Shown piece by piece: positions 18,015 to 27,613 of a stretch of 64,000 nt of DNA. The DNA is taken from the NCBI RefSeq assembly GCF_000813985.1, contig NZ_JWLJ01000009.1:93400-157399 (forward strand), in the 5' to 3' direction. This stretch comes from Ruegeria sp. ANG-R (lineage in GTDB: Bacteria; Pseudomonadota; Alphaproteobacteria; Rhodobacterales; Rhodobacteraceae). The position numbers and the translations under genes were made by a program. Position 1 is the stretch's first letter. Every line of letters starts with the position of its first letter. The notes under the pieces were generated by a model. It was not told the origin of the DNA. It made no database searches and worked only from the letters and a program-made list of their open reading frames with translations.

Positions 18015-19006
18015 TCACGTTTCTCTGGCCTTTGGCTTTTGTTCTGCTACCACTGCCCTTCGTCGCGCGCCGATTCCTGAAACCGGTTGATCCGGGCTTG
18101 GGCGGTTCGCTGAAAGTGCCATTCTTCGCCGCGTTGCGCCAACAGGCGGGGCAGGGGAACACCGCGCAGAAAGCCCCGGTTTGGAAGCTGCTATTTGCGT
18201 CGTTGATCTGGGCGCTTCTGGTGACGGCTCTGGCCCGTCCGGCCTATGTTGGCCCCGAAATCCCGTTGCCTGCCGAAGGCCGCGACGTAATGATGGCGAT
18301 TGACCTGTCGGGTTCGATGGATGAGCGCGACTTTGCAGTGAACGGTCGCCCGACAACCCGTTTGGGTGTGGTGAAAGAGGCCGCAGATGACTTTGTCGAA
18401 CGCCGAGAAGGCGACCGGGTGGGCCTCGTTCTGTTCTCGGACCGGGCGTATCTGCAGGCCCCGCTGACCTTCGACCGTGATGTGGTGCGGCAGTTGCTGG
18501 ATCAGGCGCAGGTGGGTCTGACCGGGCAGAAGACCGCCATTGGCGATGCCATCGCCGTGTCGATCAAGCGTCTGAAAGACCGTCCCGAAGAGGGCCGCGT
18601 GCTGGTTCTGTTGACCGACGGAGCCAACAACGAAGGTGTCATGGACCCGATCAAGGCCGCTCGACTGGCGCAGGAGCTGGGCATTCGAATCTACACGATC
18701 GGCGTCGGCTCGGGCTATTCCCGTGATCTGGACGAGGGCGCATTGCGGCAGATTGCCAACCTGACGGGTGGTGAGTACTTCCGCGCCACCGATGTGCAAG
18801 GTCTGGCTCAGATCTATCGCGCCATTGACCGGCTGGAGCCTGTGTCGGGCGATCCGCTGCATGTCCGGCCTGAGGTGGCGCTGTATTATTGGCCCGCAGC
18901 TGCGGCGCTGATCCTGGCTGGCCTGTTTGTCCTGATGACCTTGTGGCCGTCGTTATCGCGCGGTCTGTCTTTTAATCGCAAGCATCCGCAAGGAGTGCAA
19001 TCATGA
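18011..19006 (+). CDS. BatA-like VWA-domain membrane protein
   Basis: A 331-residue protein with membrane helices at the N-terminus, at about 58-76 and near the C-terminus, around a von Willebrand A domain. The metal-ion-dependent adhesion site is intact: DLSGS at residues 98-102, followed by a Thr in the loop with LLTDGANNEG. It corresponds to BatA of the Bacteroides aerotolerance operon. I chose the ATG at 18011, which overlaps the upstream stop, over a start 18 bases earlier. It likely forms a membrane complex with the next VWA protein and is remodelled by MoxR. Confidence 0.92.
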   Translation: MITFLWPLAFVLLPLPFVARRFLKPVDPGLGGSLKVPFFAALRQQAGQGNTAQKAPVWKLLFASLIWALLVTALARPAYVGPEIPLPAEGRDVMMAIDLSGSMDERDFAVNGRPTTRLGVVKEAADDFVERREGDRVGLVLFSDRAYLQAPLTFDRDVVRQLLDQAQVGLTGQKTAIGDAIAVSIKRLKDRPEEGRVLVLLTDGANNEGVMDPIKAARLAQELGIRIYTIGVGSGYSRDLDEGALRQIANLTGGEYFRATDVQGLAQIYRAIDRLEPVSGDPLHVRPEVALYYWPAAAALILAGLFVLMTLWPSLSRGLSFNRKHPQGVQS

Positions 19007-20961
19007 GCTTTGCCGCGTTTCATTTCCTGCGCCCCGAATGGCTTTGGGCGATCCTGCCCGCCGCAGCGCTTGGATGGCTGGTCCTGCGCAACCGCGATGG
19101 CGATGCCGCAAACGGCTGGGCCAAGCTGGTGGACGCGCATCTGTTGCAACACCTTGCGATCAGCGGGGCAACGGCCAAACGGTCGTTGCTGGTGCCGGTT
19201 GCCGGGTTTGCAGCTGTCATTGTGACCATTCTGGCCATCGCAGGACCGACATGGGAGAAAAGCGAAGTGCCCTCGTTCGAAGGCGGCGAGCCGGTCGTGG
19301 CTGTGTTGAGCCTTGCCCAGTCGATGAATGCGAATGACCTGACGCCGACCCGCCTGAAACGCTCGGTCCACAAGCTGCGCGATATCCTGCAGCGAACGCA
19401 GGGGGATGAGCGCGGGCTCGTAATCTATTCAGATGCGCCGTTCGTTGCAGCACCACTGACCAGCGACCCGAAAGTGATCGAGCAGATGCTGCCCGAGTTG
19501 TCGACATCCCTGATGCCTGTTCTGGGCAACCGTCTGGATCTGGCGATTGGTGAAGCGCAAGCCATGCTGGAACGCGGCAACGCGCCTAGCGGGCGGATCA
19601 TCGTTATCGCAGACGATGCGGGCAACGACCCCGAGGCCAGTATCACAGCCGCCCGCGCGGCGGCGCGTGCCGGATTTGAGGTCTCGGTTCTGGCGGCAGG
19701 CACAGAAGAGGGCGCGATCCTGCAAACGGCGGATGGCCGGGCCATCGCATCGCAGGACGGTCAGACCTTCATTACGCATCTGTCGAAGGATGAGCTGGAA
19801 CAGATTGCCAGCGCAGGCGACGGGGTGTTCACTATGATCACCCCGGGCAATGCGGACCTGAACGAACTGCTGCCTCTTGGCTCGGACGGGCAGGTTGCTG
19901 CCGGGGATCGTCAGGATTTTCAGGCCGATACATGGGTCGACATGGGCTATTGGCTGCTGATCCTGCCGGTTCTTCTGATGCCGTTCGCCTTCCGCCGTGG
20001 TCTGATCCTGTCGCTGTCGCTGTTTGCCGCCGGGGTTGTCATGCAGCCCGGATCGGTGCGGGCCGATACGTGGGATGACCTCTGGGCTACGCCGAACCAA
20101 CAAGGGCAATCGGCCTTTGATGAAGCGCGCTTTGATGATGCGGCCGCTCTGTTTGACGCGTCCGATTGGAAAGCGTCCGCCGATTACCGCGCCGGGGATT
20201 ATGCTAGCGCCGCTGAAGGTTTCGCCGATGATAACTACAATCTCGGTAACGCTTTGGCCAAAGGGGGGCAATTCCAAGAGGCGCTGGCGGCGTATGACGC
20301 GGCACTTGAGGTCGCACCTGATGATGAAGATGCGCAGTTCAACCGCGATCTGATTGCCAAGTTGCTGGAACAGCAGAAACAGCAAGAGCAGCAGCAGGAC
20401 CAACAACAGTCGCAAGATCAACAGCAGTCTCAGGACCAGCAACAGCAAGAGCAGCAACAATCGCAGGACCAGCAGCAGGGCGGTGAAGGCCAGCCTCAGC
20501 AGCAGGATCAGGGCGGCCAGCAGGACCAGCAGCCTGGCCAGCAACAAGAGCAGTCCGGCGCAGAGCAGAACGCTCAGGAGCAACAAGGCGGCAGTGAAAC
20601 CGATCAGCAAGAGCAGCAGGCAGACGCAGGCAAGCAGGACAGCGCCGACGAGCAAGCCGGTGACGAAGCGCAGCCCGAGCAACAGCAGGCGGAAGCGGGT
20701 GATGAGACCGCTGAGCAAACCGCCGACGCTGAACAAGCTCAGGACAGGGACGAGGAGTCCGGTCTGTCCAACTTGCTGTCAGATCTGTTGGGCGACCAAT
20801 CCGGGGAAGAGCCGCAAGAGGCGGTCGAGGCTTCGGTGCCCGGTGCGCAACCGATCAATCAGGCGGTCGAACAGCAGTTGCGCCGCGTGCCGGACGATCC
20901 ATCTGGATTGCTGCGCGCCCGTATCCGTCAGCACTATGCTCAGGCTCGCGCCAGAAACTGA
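19003..20961 (+). CDS. BatB/BatC-like VWA-TPR protein with Gln-rich tail
   Basis: A 652-residue fusion. Membrane helices flank a VWA-like domain (about 95-290). Its metal site is degraded: the expected D-x-S-x-S reads S103-L-A105-Q-S107. After a third membrane segment (about 310-345) come TPR-like repeats (NLGNALAKGGQFQEALAAYDAALEVAP), then from about residue 457 a long Gln/Asp/Glu-rich low-complexity stretch, and a short conserved end (LRRVPDDPSGLLRARIRQHY) seen in BatC-type proteins. It thus joins BatB and BatC functions. ATGA overlap with BatA. The loss of MIDAS residues suggests a structural role. Confidence 0.88.
   Translation: MSFAAFHFLRPEWLWAILPAAALGWLVLRNRDGDAANGWAKLVDAHLLQHLAISGATAKRSLLVPVAGFAAVIVTILAIAGPTWEKSEVPSFEGGEPVVAVLSLAQSMNANDLTPTRLKRSVHKLRDILQRTQGDERGLVIYSDAPFVAAPLTSDPKVIEQMLPELSTSLMPVLGNRLDLAIGEAQAMLERGNAPSGRIIVIADDAGNDPEASITAARAAARAGFEVSVLAAGTEEGAILQTADGRAIASQDGQTFITHLSKDELEQIASAGDGVFTMITPGNADLNELLPLGSDGQVAAGDRQDFQADTWVDMGYWLLILPVLLMPFAFRRGLILSLSLFAAGVVMQPGSVRADTWDDLWATPNQQGQSAFDEARFDDAAALFDASDWKASADYRAGDYASAAEGFADDNYNLGNALAKGGQFQEALAAYDAALEVAPDDEDAQFNRDLIAKLLEQQKQQEQQQDQQQSQDQQQSQDQQQQEQQQSQDQQQGGEGQPQQQDQGGQQDQQPGQQQEQSGAEQNAQEQQGGSETDQQEQQADAGKQDSADEQAGDEAQPEQQQAEAGDETAEQTADAEQAQDRDEESGLSNLLSDLLGDQSGEEPQEAVEASVPGAQPINQAVEQQLRRVPDDPSGLLRARIRQHYAQARARN
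20371..20627 (+). repeat. Gln-codon-rich low-complexity tract
   Basis: Within the BatB/C-like gene about 85 codons are dominated by CAG and CAA with interspersed GAC, GAG and TCG. The protein repeats short units such as QQQSQDQQ and QQDQGGQQDQ. It is an imperfect, codon-mixed repeat, which argues for selection on protein composition over simple slippage, but length variation between strains is likely. Confidence 0.85.
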
Positions 20962-20975
20962 TCAAGGATAAGTCG

Positions 20976-22664
20976 ATGAAATACGTGATCAAATCCAGTA
21001 TCGCCGCCGCATTGATCGGTATCGCCGTGGCCTCGGGCGCCTACGCGGACGGTTTGTTGGCGCGGGTCAACACGACCCAGGTGGCCGAAGGGGATCAGCT
21101 CCAGTTGGTGCTGACCGCAGACGGACAGGGCGGTGCTGCGCCGGACCTGTCTCCTCTGTCGACTGACTTCAACATGCTGGGCACTTCGCAATCGTCGCAG
21201 ACGCAGATCATCAATGGACGAACCTCGCAAAGTGTCAGCTGGATCGTGACGCTGTCCCCGAAAACCAAGGGGCAGTTGACCATTCCAAGCCTGTCGGCGG
21301 GCACATTGACCAGTGATCCGATTACGCTGAACGTGGTCGATGCCAGCCAGTTGCCGAAATCGCAGGGCGCGGGTGGCATCTCGGTTGCAGCTACGATCGA
21401 CGATGGCTCCCACTATGTCTTTCAGGAAATTCCGCTGACGGTGCGCATCGAAACGCAGGTGCCGTTGCAGCGCGCCGAACTGATCGCGCCGAACGGCGAC
21501 TTCGAACTGACGCAAACCGGGCAGGACCGATCCTCGCAGATCACACGGAATGGCCAGCCGGTAAATGTGATCGAACGCAGCTATCTGCTGCGCCCGCAGA
21601 CCGAGGGCACGCTGACACTTGCGCCCTTTACTCTGCGCGGGACCGTAGCAGACCCGAACGCGCGCCGTGACCCGTTTGCCGATTTCGGGTTTGGCTCGTC
21701 GATGATGCAGCAGATGATGCAGGGTTCGCCCTTTGGCAGTATGTTCAACTCTGGCAAACCCTTTAGCGCGCGGTCGGATGCAATCACGCTGGATGTTCTG
21801 GCCAACCCGGGGACCGGCACGTCTGGCTGGTTCCTGCCTGCAAAAGCCGTTCAGATCGAGGCCGCGTGGCAGCCTGAAAACCCGTCCTTCCGCGAGGGCG
21901 AAGCTGTCACCCGTCGGATCAGTCTTCTGGCGTTGGGCGCTCGTCCAGAACAGTTGCCTGATCTGACTTTCGCAGAACCGGATGGCGCGCGGCTCTATCT
22001 TGACGACACGCAGACCGAAATGGTTCCGACAGCCGATGGTACCGTGGCGCGCCGGGATTTTCAGATATCTGTCGTACCGACCCGTGGTGGTCAGGTGACA
22101 TTGCCAGAGATTTCGGTCGAGTGGCTGAACACCGAAACCGACCAGACGGAAACCGCGACACTGCCCGCCTTGTCGATTGAGGTCGAGGGCTCAGTACCGG
22201 TGTCTGGCGCGGCCAGCACGGGGCCGGCTGATACAGACGTCGCAGCCGTGCCCGCGCAGGCAGCAACCGCTATGCCGATGTCACGCTTATGGGCAGGGGC
22301 GCTGGCGGTCGTTTTTGCCGCGTTCGGTATCTTTGTCTGGTATTGGCGCAAAACGCGCAGCTCGAATACAGCCGAGAAGTTTGAGGACCAAACCCTTACC
22401 TTGCGCCGTTGCGCCCACAGCGGTGACCAGGCTGGCTTTTATCAAGCCTTGCTGGCGCTGAAGGCTAATCCCGGTCAGGCCGATCCGGCGGAACTGGGAG
22501 AGGTGATCGCCGAGTTCGAACGCCTCGCCTTCGCCAGGGATGCCAAGGGTGCAAGGCCGGACCTGAACGCGATGCTGAAACGCGTACTTCCGCGGAAAAC
22601 CTCAGGCGCGATCAAACCGTTTAAGAAGCAAAAGCACCTGGCACCGCTCTACCCGGCGTCCTGA
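20976..22664 (+). CDS. BatD-family protein
   Basis: A 562-residue protein with an N-terminal signal peptide (SIAAALIGIAVASGAYA). It has the BatD beginning (ARVNTTQVAEGDQLQLVLTADG), several immunoglobulin-like repeats, the family stretch GRTSQSVSWIVTLSPKTKGQLTIPSL, and a membrane helix at about 430-450 (LWAGALAVVFAAFGIFVWYW) with a short cytoplasmic tail. It ends the MoxR/Bat operon. Its stop codon abuts the stop codon of the opposite-strand cardiolipin synthase gene with no base between. Confidence 0.9.
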   Translation: MKYVIKSSIAAALIGIAVASGAYADGLLARVNTTQVAEGDQLQLVLTADGQGGAAPDLSPLSTDFNMLGTSQSSQTQIINGRTSQSVSWIVTLSPKTKGQLTIPSLSAGTLTSDPITLNVVDASQLPKSQGAGGISVAATIDDGSHYVFQEIPLTVRIETQVPLQRAELIAPNGDFELTQTGQDRSSQITRNGQPVNVIERSYLLRPQTEGTLTLAPFTLRGTVADPNARRDPFADFGFGSSMMQQMMQGSPFGSMFNSGKPFSARSDAITLDVLANPGTGTSGWFLPAKAVQIEAAWQPENPSFREGEAVTRRISLLALGARPEQLPDLTFAEPDGARLYLDDTQTEMVPTADGTVARRDFQISVVPTRGGQVTLPEISVEWLNTETDQTETATLPALSIEVEGSVPVSGAASTGPADTDVAAVPAQAATAMPMSRLWAGALAVVFAAFGIFVWYWRKTRSSNTAEKFEDQTLTLRRCAHSGDQAGFYQALLALKANPGQADPAELGEVIAEFERLAFARDAKGARPDLNAMLKRVLPRKTSGAIKPFKKQKHLAPLYPAS

Positions 22665-24095
22665 TCAGAGAACCGGGCCAATGGTGGCGATTACATTGTG
22701 CCAGATACGCAGGTGTCGGGGCCACGCCCGCACCTGCGACAACGCCACGGGTGTTGATCGCGAAACATAGTTCTGCTGCCGCTGATAGATGGTGGCGGTT
22801 GTGTCCACGTCCTGAAGCAGAATGTTGTTTTCGTAGTTCAGGTCGAAACTGCGTAGGTCGAGGTTCGACGATCCGATCAGGCTGACCTTTCCGTCGATTG
22901 TCAGTGTTTTGGCATGGAGGAGACCGCCATTGAACTCCTGTATTCTGCAGCCTGCCTCTAGCAATTTGCGGTAATAGCTGCGGCTGGCGGCAGCAACGAT
23001 CCAGCTGTCATTCACCTTGGGAAAAATCAACTCGACCCGTACCCCGCGATGCGCGGCGGCGCATAACGCTTCGAGAACAGTGGCATCCGGTACGAAGTAC
23101 GGAGTCGATAAGGTGAGTTCTTTTTGCGCGCAGGCTATCAGGGTTGAAAACAACTGTGGTGTTGCGCCCCGGCGCTCTGTGGGGCCGTCCCCCATGACCT
23201 GTGCCGGAAATCCGTTTTTGACAGGTTCGGATATCAGTTCAAAAGCGCTGAGATCTTCACCCGTTGCCTGCATCCAATCGCTGGCAAACAGCAGCTGGTT
23301 TTGTGCAACAACCGGACCCTCGAACCGCAGCATGATATCGACCCAAGGAGCGTATTTTGCCTTGATCAGGAACTCTGGATCAGCGGAGTTTCGGCTGCCG
23401 CAATAGGTGATGCGCCCGTCAATGACGGTGATCTTTCGGTGATTGCGCAGATCAAGCCTGCTGGTCAGGATTGTGTGGATCGGGCGATCAAGCGGCAAAG
23501 CAATTGCGAGTGTGACACCTGCTTCTTTCATGCGCTGCCAGAGATCGGATTTCAGCAGCAACCTCGACCCCAGCCCGTCAGCCATGGCGCGGCACGTTAC
23601 CCCCCGCTGCGCCGCCCGGATCAGCGCTTCGGCAACGGCGGTGCCGGTATTGTCGGCCAGCCAGATGTAGTAGAGAACGTGGACATGATCGCTTGCCGCG
23701 TCGATATCCGCGACCAGTCTTTCACGCGTTTCCTCTGCATCTGCCATAAGATCGGCCCTGTTTCCGTCGACCGGATAGAAGCCGTTGATTGAACTGGCGT
23801 AGGAGAACCCCGGATGAAAAACGGGATCGATCAGTTCAGAGATGCCATCGGGATCGCCCATAAAATTCTCCGCTTCGCTGCGGATGTTCTGAAAAATCTC
23901 TTTGTGGGTTTGGTCCGCGTGCCGACCCAGGTCGATCTCGCCAAACAAGAAATAAATCGCGCTGCCAAAACAGGGAACAATGGCGATGACGGTAAACCAA
24001 GCCAATCGTGCAGGCGGCGAAAAATCGTCGCGAAGAAGGATGCGAATTGTGAAGACCAGGGCGAGGCTGATGTGTAACAGAAGGATCCACGTCAT
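22665..24095 (-). CDS. cls: Cardiolipin synthase (phospholipase D family)
   Basis: A 476-residue membrane enzyme with two N-terminal helices (about 3-22 and 30-52) and two HKD motifs: HRKITVIDG near residue 220 and HAKTLTIDGKVSLIGSSN near residue 400. These join two phosphatidylglycerol molecules into cardiolipin and glycerol. The length and the two-helix start match bacterial ClsA/ClsB-type enzymes. It overlaps the upstream MscS gene by 4 bases, so both are co-expressed, consistent with membrane-tension and osmotic-stress roles. Confidence 0.93.
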   Translation of the reverse strand: MTWILLLHISLALVFTIRILLRDDFSPPARLAWFTVIAIVPCFGSAIYFLFGEIDLGRHADQTHKEIFQNIRSEAENFMGDPDGISELIDPVFHPGFSYASSINGFYPVDGNRADLMADAEETRERLVADIDAASDHVHVLYYIWLADNTGTAVAEALIRAAQRGVTCRAMADGLGSRLLLKSDLWQRMKEAGVTLAIALPLDRPIHTILTSRLDLRNHRKITVIDGRITYCGSRNSADPEFLIKAKYAPWVDIMLRFEGPVVAQNQLLFASDWMQATGEDLSAFELISEPVKNGFPAQVMGDGPTERRGATPQLFSTLIACAQKELTLSTPYFVPDATVLEALCAAAHRGVRVELIFPKVNDSWIVAAASRSYYRKLLEAGCRIQEFNGGLLHAKTLTIDGKVSLIGSSNLDLRSFDLNYENNILLQDVDTTATIYQRQQNYVSRSTPVALSQVRAWPRHLRIWHNVIATIGPVL

Positions 24096-25015
24096 TTTGC
24101 GATGTCCTTTGTCGAGTGGTCAGCGTGCTGACGGTCCGAGATCTGGATGGCTTGGTCAAACAGATTGACGCCCCCTTTTACTCCGAAATCAAGTGTTGTG
24201 ACGTTGTAAGCGAGTGAAATGGATTCTGCCTCGAACCTGTCGTGAATACCTACCACTGCGTCATTCATCGCGGTCAGGTAATCTGTTTCGCGGGTAAATT
24301 TGATCCAGAAACGTACCTCGAAATTGAAGGTGGAACTGCCAATGCCCGTAAAGTAGAAATCGATTTTCTCGTCTCTAAGAACGCTTTCGATTTTTTGAAT
24401 TTCATCCAGTGTCACCTTGCGAACCTTGTGCAGGTCATCGCCGTATGAGACACCGGATTTTAGGGTGACGCGCCGTTTCCCATAGGTCGAATAATTCTTG
24501 AATGAGCCGGTATAAATCACCTGGTTGGGTATGAATACCAACTGCCCGGACATCATCTTGACTTCAGTTGTAATGGCTCCGATGCGTTCGACCGTTCCAA
24601 ACGTGCCATCTATCTCGACCCAATCGCCGATCCGGAACGGTGATTGGGTGTTCAACAGCAAACCCGCGAAACTGTTGGCCGTGAGGTCTTTGACCGCGAA
24701 GCCGATCACAATCCCGACGACCCCGGCGCTGGCTAGTAGCTTTGTTAACGTGTCTTCTAGGCCCAAGGCGTTGATGGCAAGAAATGTTCCGAACAACAGG
24801 ATGCCAATGTAGACGACCGTTGATGCGATTGAGGCCAGACGCTTGCGTGGCGTGGAGCGTCTCCCGAAGAACCGCCGACTGATCCGGCGGCTAAGGCTAG
24901 CCAGAATAAAAAATGCGGCGAAGGTGAGAACCCCCAGAACCAGATTAGGAGCAAATGTGATCAGCGCATTTTCCCATTGTTCCAACGTCTTCGATACCAG
25001 ATCGGCTAAGTTCAT
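24092..25015 (-). CDS. MscS-family mechanosensitive channel
   Basis: A 307-residue channel. Two to three membrane helices occupy residues 20-110; the pore-lining stretch is LLASAGVVGIVIGFAVKDLTANSFAGLLL. The MscS beta-domain signature (PFRIGDWVEIDGTFGTVERIGAITTEVKMMSGQLVFIPN, read in parts) and the alpha/beta cytoplasmic cage follow. It would open under hypo-osmotic shock. It is the first gene of a two-gene leftward operon with cardiolipin synthase and is divergent from a Crp/Fnr regulator. Confidence 0.93.
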   Translation of the reverse strand: MNLADLVSKTLEQWENALITFAPNLVLGVLTFAAFFILASLSRRISRRFFGRRSTPRKRLASIASTVVYIGILLFGTFLAINALGLEDTLTKLLASAGVVGIVIGFAVKDLTANSFAGLLLNTQSPFRIGDWVEIDGTFGTVERIGAITTEVKMMSGQLVFIPNQVIYTGSFKNYSTYGKRRVTLKSGVSYGDDLHKVRKVTLDEIQKIESVLRDEKIDFYFTGIGSSTFNFEVRFWIKFTRETDYLTAMNDAVVGIHDRFEAESISLAYNVTTLDFGVKGGVNLFDQAIQISDRQHADHSTKDIAK

Positions 25016-25083
25016 AGGTCGTTCTTCCTCGTCCCGCGCATTTGAATCTGACGTACAGTTTAGCGTCTCATAAGGCTATAGGT

Positions 25084-25845
25084 ATGTTTACTCTCTGTTT
25101 TGAACGGTGGCAGAGTGCGCCGGGCAATACTGAACTGAATTGGGGGCAACCGTTGTCGCACTGGCACTTAGAATCGTTGAATTGGTTGGATGCTCTGCCG
25201 GAACCGGCGCAAGACCGATTGCGGCAGCGGGCTCAGACGAAACTCTACAAAAACAAAGAAACAATTTTCGCCCCCGAGGTGGACCCCGAGCAGGTGTACA
25301 TACTGGAAAAGGGATTGACCCGCATTTTCCGTAGCACAGAATCCGGTGGAGAATTCACACTTGGGTTTGTGGAACCTGGTGAAGTGTTTGGCGAACTGCC
25401 TGTTCTGAACAACGCTTCCCGCGAGAGTTTTGCCGTGGCAATCGACAATTGTTGTGTCTTGAAACTGCCGAAATCGCTGTTTCTGGACCTCATGGGCACC
25501 ATGCCGGATTTCAGCCTTGCCGTGTCACGCCAGGTTGGAAAACGATTGCAGCGGATCGAAATCCGTGCCGAGGATTTGATTTTCCGGAGTGCCACATCCA
25601 GAATTGCACGAGTCATTTCAATGTTGGTTGATGATTTTGGCCAAGCAGATGACAACCATGTACTGGTCCATCTCAAATTGACGCAGGCTGAAATTGCTAC
25701 CCTTGCCGGGTGTTCACGCCCGACTGCCAGTCTCGCAATTGCGGATTTTCGCAAACAAGGGCTGTTGGATCTGCGGTCCGGACACATAACTGTGTTTGAT
25801 GTCGACGCGTTACGCGACATTGCTGCGGCAACAACGCACTCTTGA
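25084..25845 (+). CDS. Crp/Fnr-family transcriptional regulator
   Basis: A 253-residue regulator with a cyclic-nucleotide-binding-like beta barrel (GEFTLGFVEPGEVFGELPVL) and a C-terminal winged helix (LKLTQAEIATLAGCSRPTASLAIADFRKQGLL). No Fnr-type N-terminal Cys cluster is present, so it is not an iron-sulfur oxygen sensor. I prefer the ATG at 25084 to a TTG 42 bases upstream. It lies between the divergent mscS gene and the downstream glutamate decarboxylase system and could control either; this is inference from position. Confidence 0.88.
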   Translation: MFTLCFERWQSAPGNTELNWGQPLSHWHLESLNWLDALPEPAQDRLRQRAQTKLYKNKETIFAPEVDPEQVYILEKGLTRIFRSTESGGEFTLGFVEPGEVFGELPVLNNASRESFAVAIDNCCVLKLPKSLFLDLMGTMPDFSLAVSRQVGKRLQRIEIRAEDLIFRSATSRIARVISMLVDDFGQADDNHVLVHLKLTQAEIATLAGCSRPTASLAIADFRKQGLLDLRSGHITVFDVDALRDIAAATTHS

Positions 25846-26185
25846 AATCTGCGTGTTGTATCTGTTGTCAGAGCAGACCCGATCTTGTGTTTGAAGTTCA
25901 GATTTCCCTTAAAATTTCGAGGCTTGGATAAAATCACGACCGATGAGTCTTTACATTTCGGGCCGACCCGTATCTTCTGTCGGCTGGTTCACAATATACT
26001 TGGGCCTTCGATTGATCTGTTAGTTCGCGAACAAATGACGCCACGGGGTTGGAATTTTGCCTAGCATGTTAGGCAGCGAACAGATGCCGAAATGGCCTGT
26101 CTTTAAGTAACTGACAAAGTTTCAGGATATAGCGCAGAGCGGCTGAGACGATCGAAAGCCAAATCGGAAAACCGGGAATATTTCA
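25846..26185. other. 340-base intergenic leader upstream of gadC-like gene
   Basis: No gene is supported here. It contains a 10-base palindrome GTTCGCGAAC at 26023-26032 and an interrupted inverted repeat TGCCTA-GCATGT-TAGGCA at 26058-26075. Both lie upstream of the acid-resistance pair, so they are candidate regulatory sites, though neither is strong on its own. Confidence 0.35.
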
Positions 26186-27613
26186 TTGACCGAAACCAAA
26201 CATCAAATCGGTGTCATCGCGCTGACATTGATAACCGCAGCATTGTTCATGACATTGCGCAACATGCCCATGATGGCACAGACCGGGATGAAGATGGTCA
26301 TCTTCAATGCCATCACAATCGTCGCCTATCTTATCCCTGTGGCACTGGTGTCAGCCGAACTGGCCACCGGCTGGCCCAAGAACGGTGTGTTCCATTGGGT
26401 CGAGGCGGCCTTTGGCTCCAGATTGGGGTTTGCCGCTGTGTGGCTGCAATGGGCGCAGAGCATCTTTGGCATCACATCGATTGTTGCCTATGTCGCGGCG
26501 TCTTTGGCGTACGCATTTGATCCGTCTCTTGGGTCAAACAAGTACTTTATCGTTGCGGTCATCCTTATCGTTTACTGGGCTGCGACCCTTGCGAATTTCC
26601 GTGGATCAAAAAGCTCGGGGCTGATCAGCAGCGTCGCGGTTTCTGTTGGTGTTCTGCTGCCAACCATTGTCCTGATTGGCTTGGGCGCCTTATACGCTGC
26701 CGAGGGCAATACGCTGGAGATCGATACGGCATTGACCGCAGAGAACTGGGTTCCATCCTTGTGGGAGACGGGGAACCTTGTTCTGTTTCTCAGTTTCATA
26801 TTCGGTTTCGTCGGTGTCGAGGTTTCCGCAAGCCATGCGCGAGAGGTCAAGAATGTCCACCGGACCTATCCGTTGGCTGTTTTTAGCGCTGCGGCAATCG
26901 GTTTTGTCCTGACTCTGCTTGGCGGTCTTGCTGTCGCCGCGATCCTGCCTGCAGCGTCGATTGATCAGATCAACGGTGCGATGCAGGCGTTTTCGGCCTT
27001 CTTCTCGCATTTCGGTCTTGTTTGGCTCACGCCAGTTGCGGCGGTTCTGGTTGCATTTGGCGCCGCCGGACAGGTCAGTACCTGGATCGTCGGGCCCGTC
27101 AAGGGCATCCTGGCGGCAGGCCAGGATGGAAATCTTCCGGTCTGGGCGCAGAAGGTGAATGATCAGGGTGTGCCGACGAACCTTCTGATACTGCAAGCCG
27201 CTTTGATTTCGCTGATCGCCATGTCGTTCTTGTTGGTGGACAACGTCAATACGGCGTTTCTTATTCTGACGTCGATCGCCGTTCTGATCTATTCCTTGAT
27301 GTATGTCCTGATGTATGCCGCTGCGATCCGGCTGCGCTATAGCCACCCCGAGGTTCAACGCGCCTATCGTGTGCCGGGAGGAAATGCGGGAATGTGGATT
27401 ACCGCCGGTATCGGTCTGCTTGCTGCCGTGGCCTGTTTTGGCATCGGATTTATCCCGCCTGCGGTCGGTGGCCTGTCAATCCTGTCCTTCGAACTTATGA
27501 TGGTATTGGGTGTCGTGCTTGTTTCTGCGGTACCCTTCCTGATTTACGCGCTCCGTCGTCCCCAATGGGTTCGGTTCAGTGAGACACAAAATGCAAAAAA
27601 GGTAGAGTCATGA
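26186..27613 (+). CDS. gadC: Glutamate/GABA antiporter-like amino acid permease
   Basis: A 475-residue APC-superfamily permease with about 12 membrane helices. The start (IGVIALTLITAALFMTLRNMPMMAQTG) and the helix 6 region (LSFIFGFVGVEVSASHAREVKN) match the GadC group, which swaps external glutamate for internal GABA. The next gene, glutamate decarboxylase, overlaps by 4 bases. The start codon is TTG, preceded by CGGGA; no better ATG fits the family N-terminus. A long C-terminal plug like that of E. coli GadC is not obvious, so pH gating may differ. Confidence 0.85.
   Translation: MTETKHQIGVIALTLITAALFMTLRNMPMMAQTGMKMVIFNAITIVAYLIPVALVSAELATGWPKNGVFHWVEAAFGSRLGFAAVWLQWAQSIFGITSIVAYVAASLAYAFDPSLGSNKYFIVAVILIVYWAATLANFRGSKSSGLISSVAVSVGVLLPTIVLIGLGALYAAEGNTLEIDTALTAENWVPSLWETGNLVLFLSFIFGFVGVEVSASHAREVKNVHRTYPLAVFSAAAIGFVLTLLGGLAVAAILPAASIDQINGAMQAFSAFFSHFGLVWLTPVAAVLVAFGAAGQVSTWIVGPVKGILAAGQDGNLPVWAQKVNDQGVPTNLLILQAALISLIAMSFLLVDNVNTAFLILTSIAVLIYSLMYVLMYAAAIRLRYSHPEVQRAYRVPGGNAGMWITAGIGLLAAVACFGIGFIPPAVGGLSILSFELMMVLGVVLVSAVPFLIYALRRPQWVRFSETQNAKKVES

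Noticed and set aside
20371..20627. CRISPR-like or tandem DNA repeat
   Set aside because: The repeats are irregular Gln codons inside an open reading frame, with no constant spacer or unit length.
19429..20736. Long leftward frame rich in Leu (435 codons)
   Set aside because: It is the antisense of the Gln-rich BatB/C-like gene: CAG/CAA codons read backward as Leu. It has no start signal or family match.
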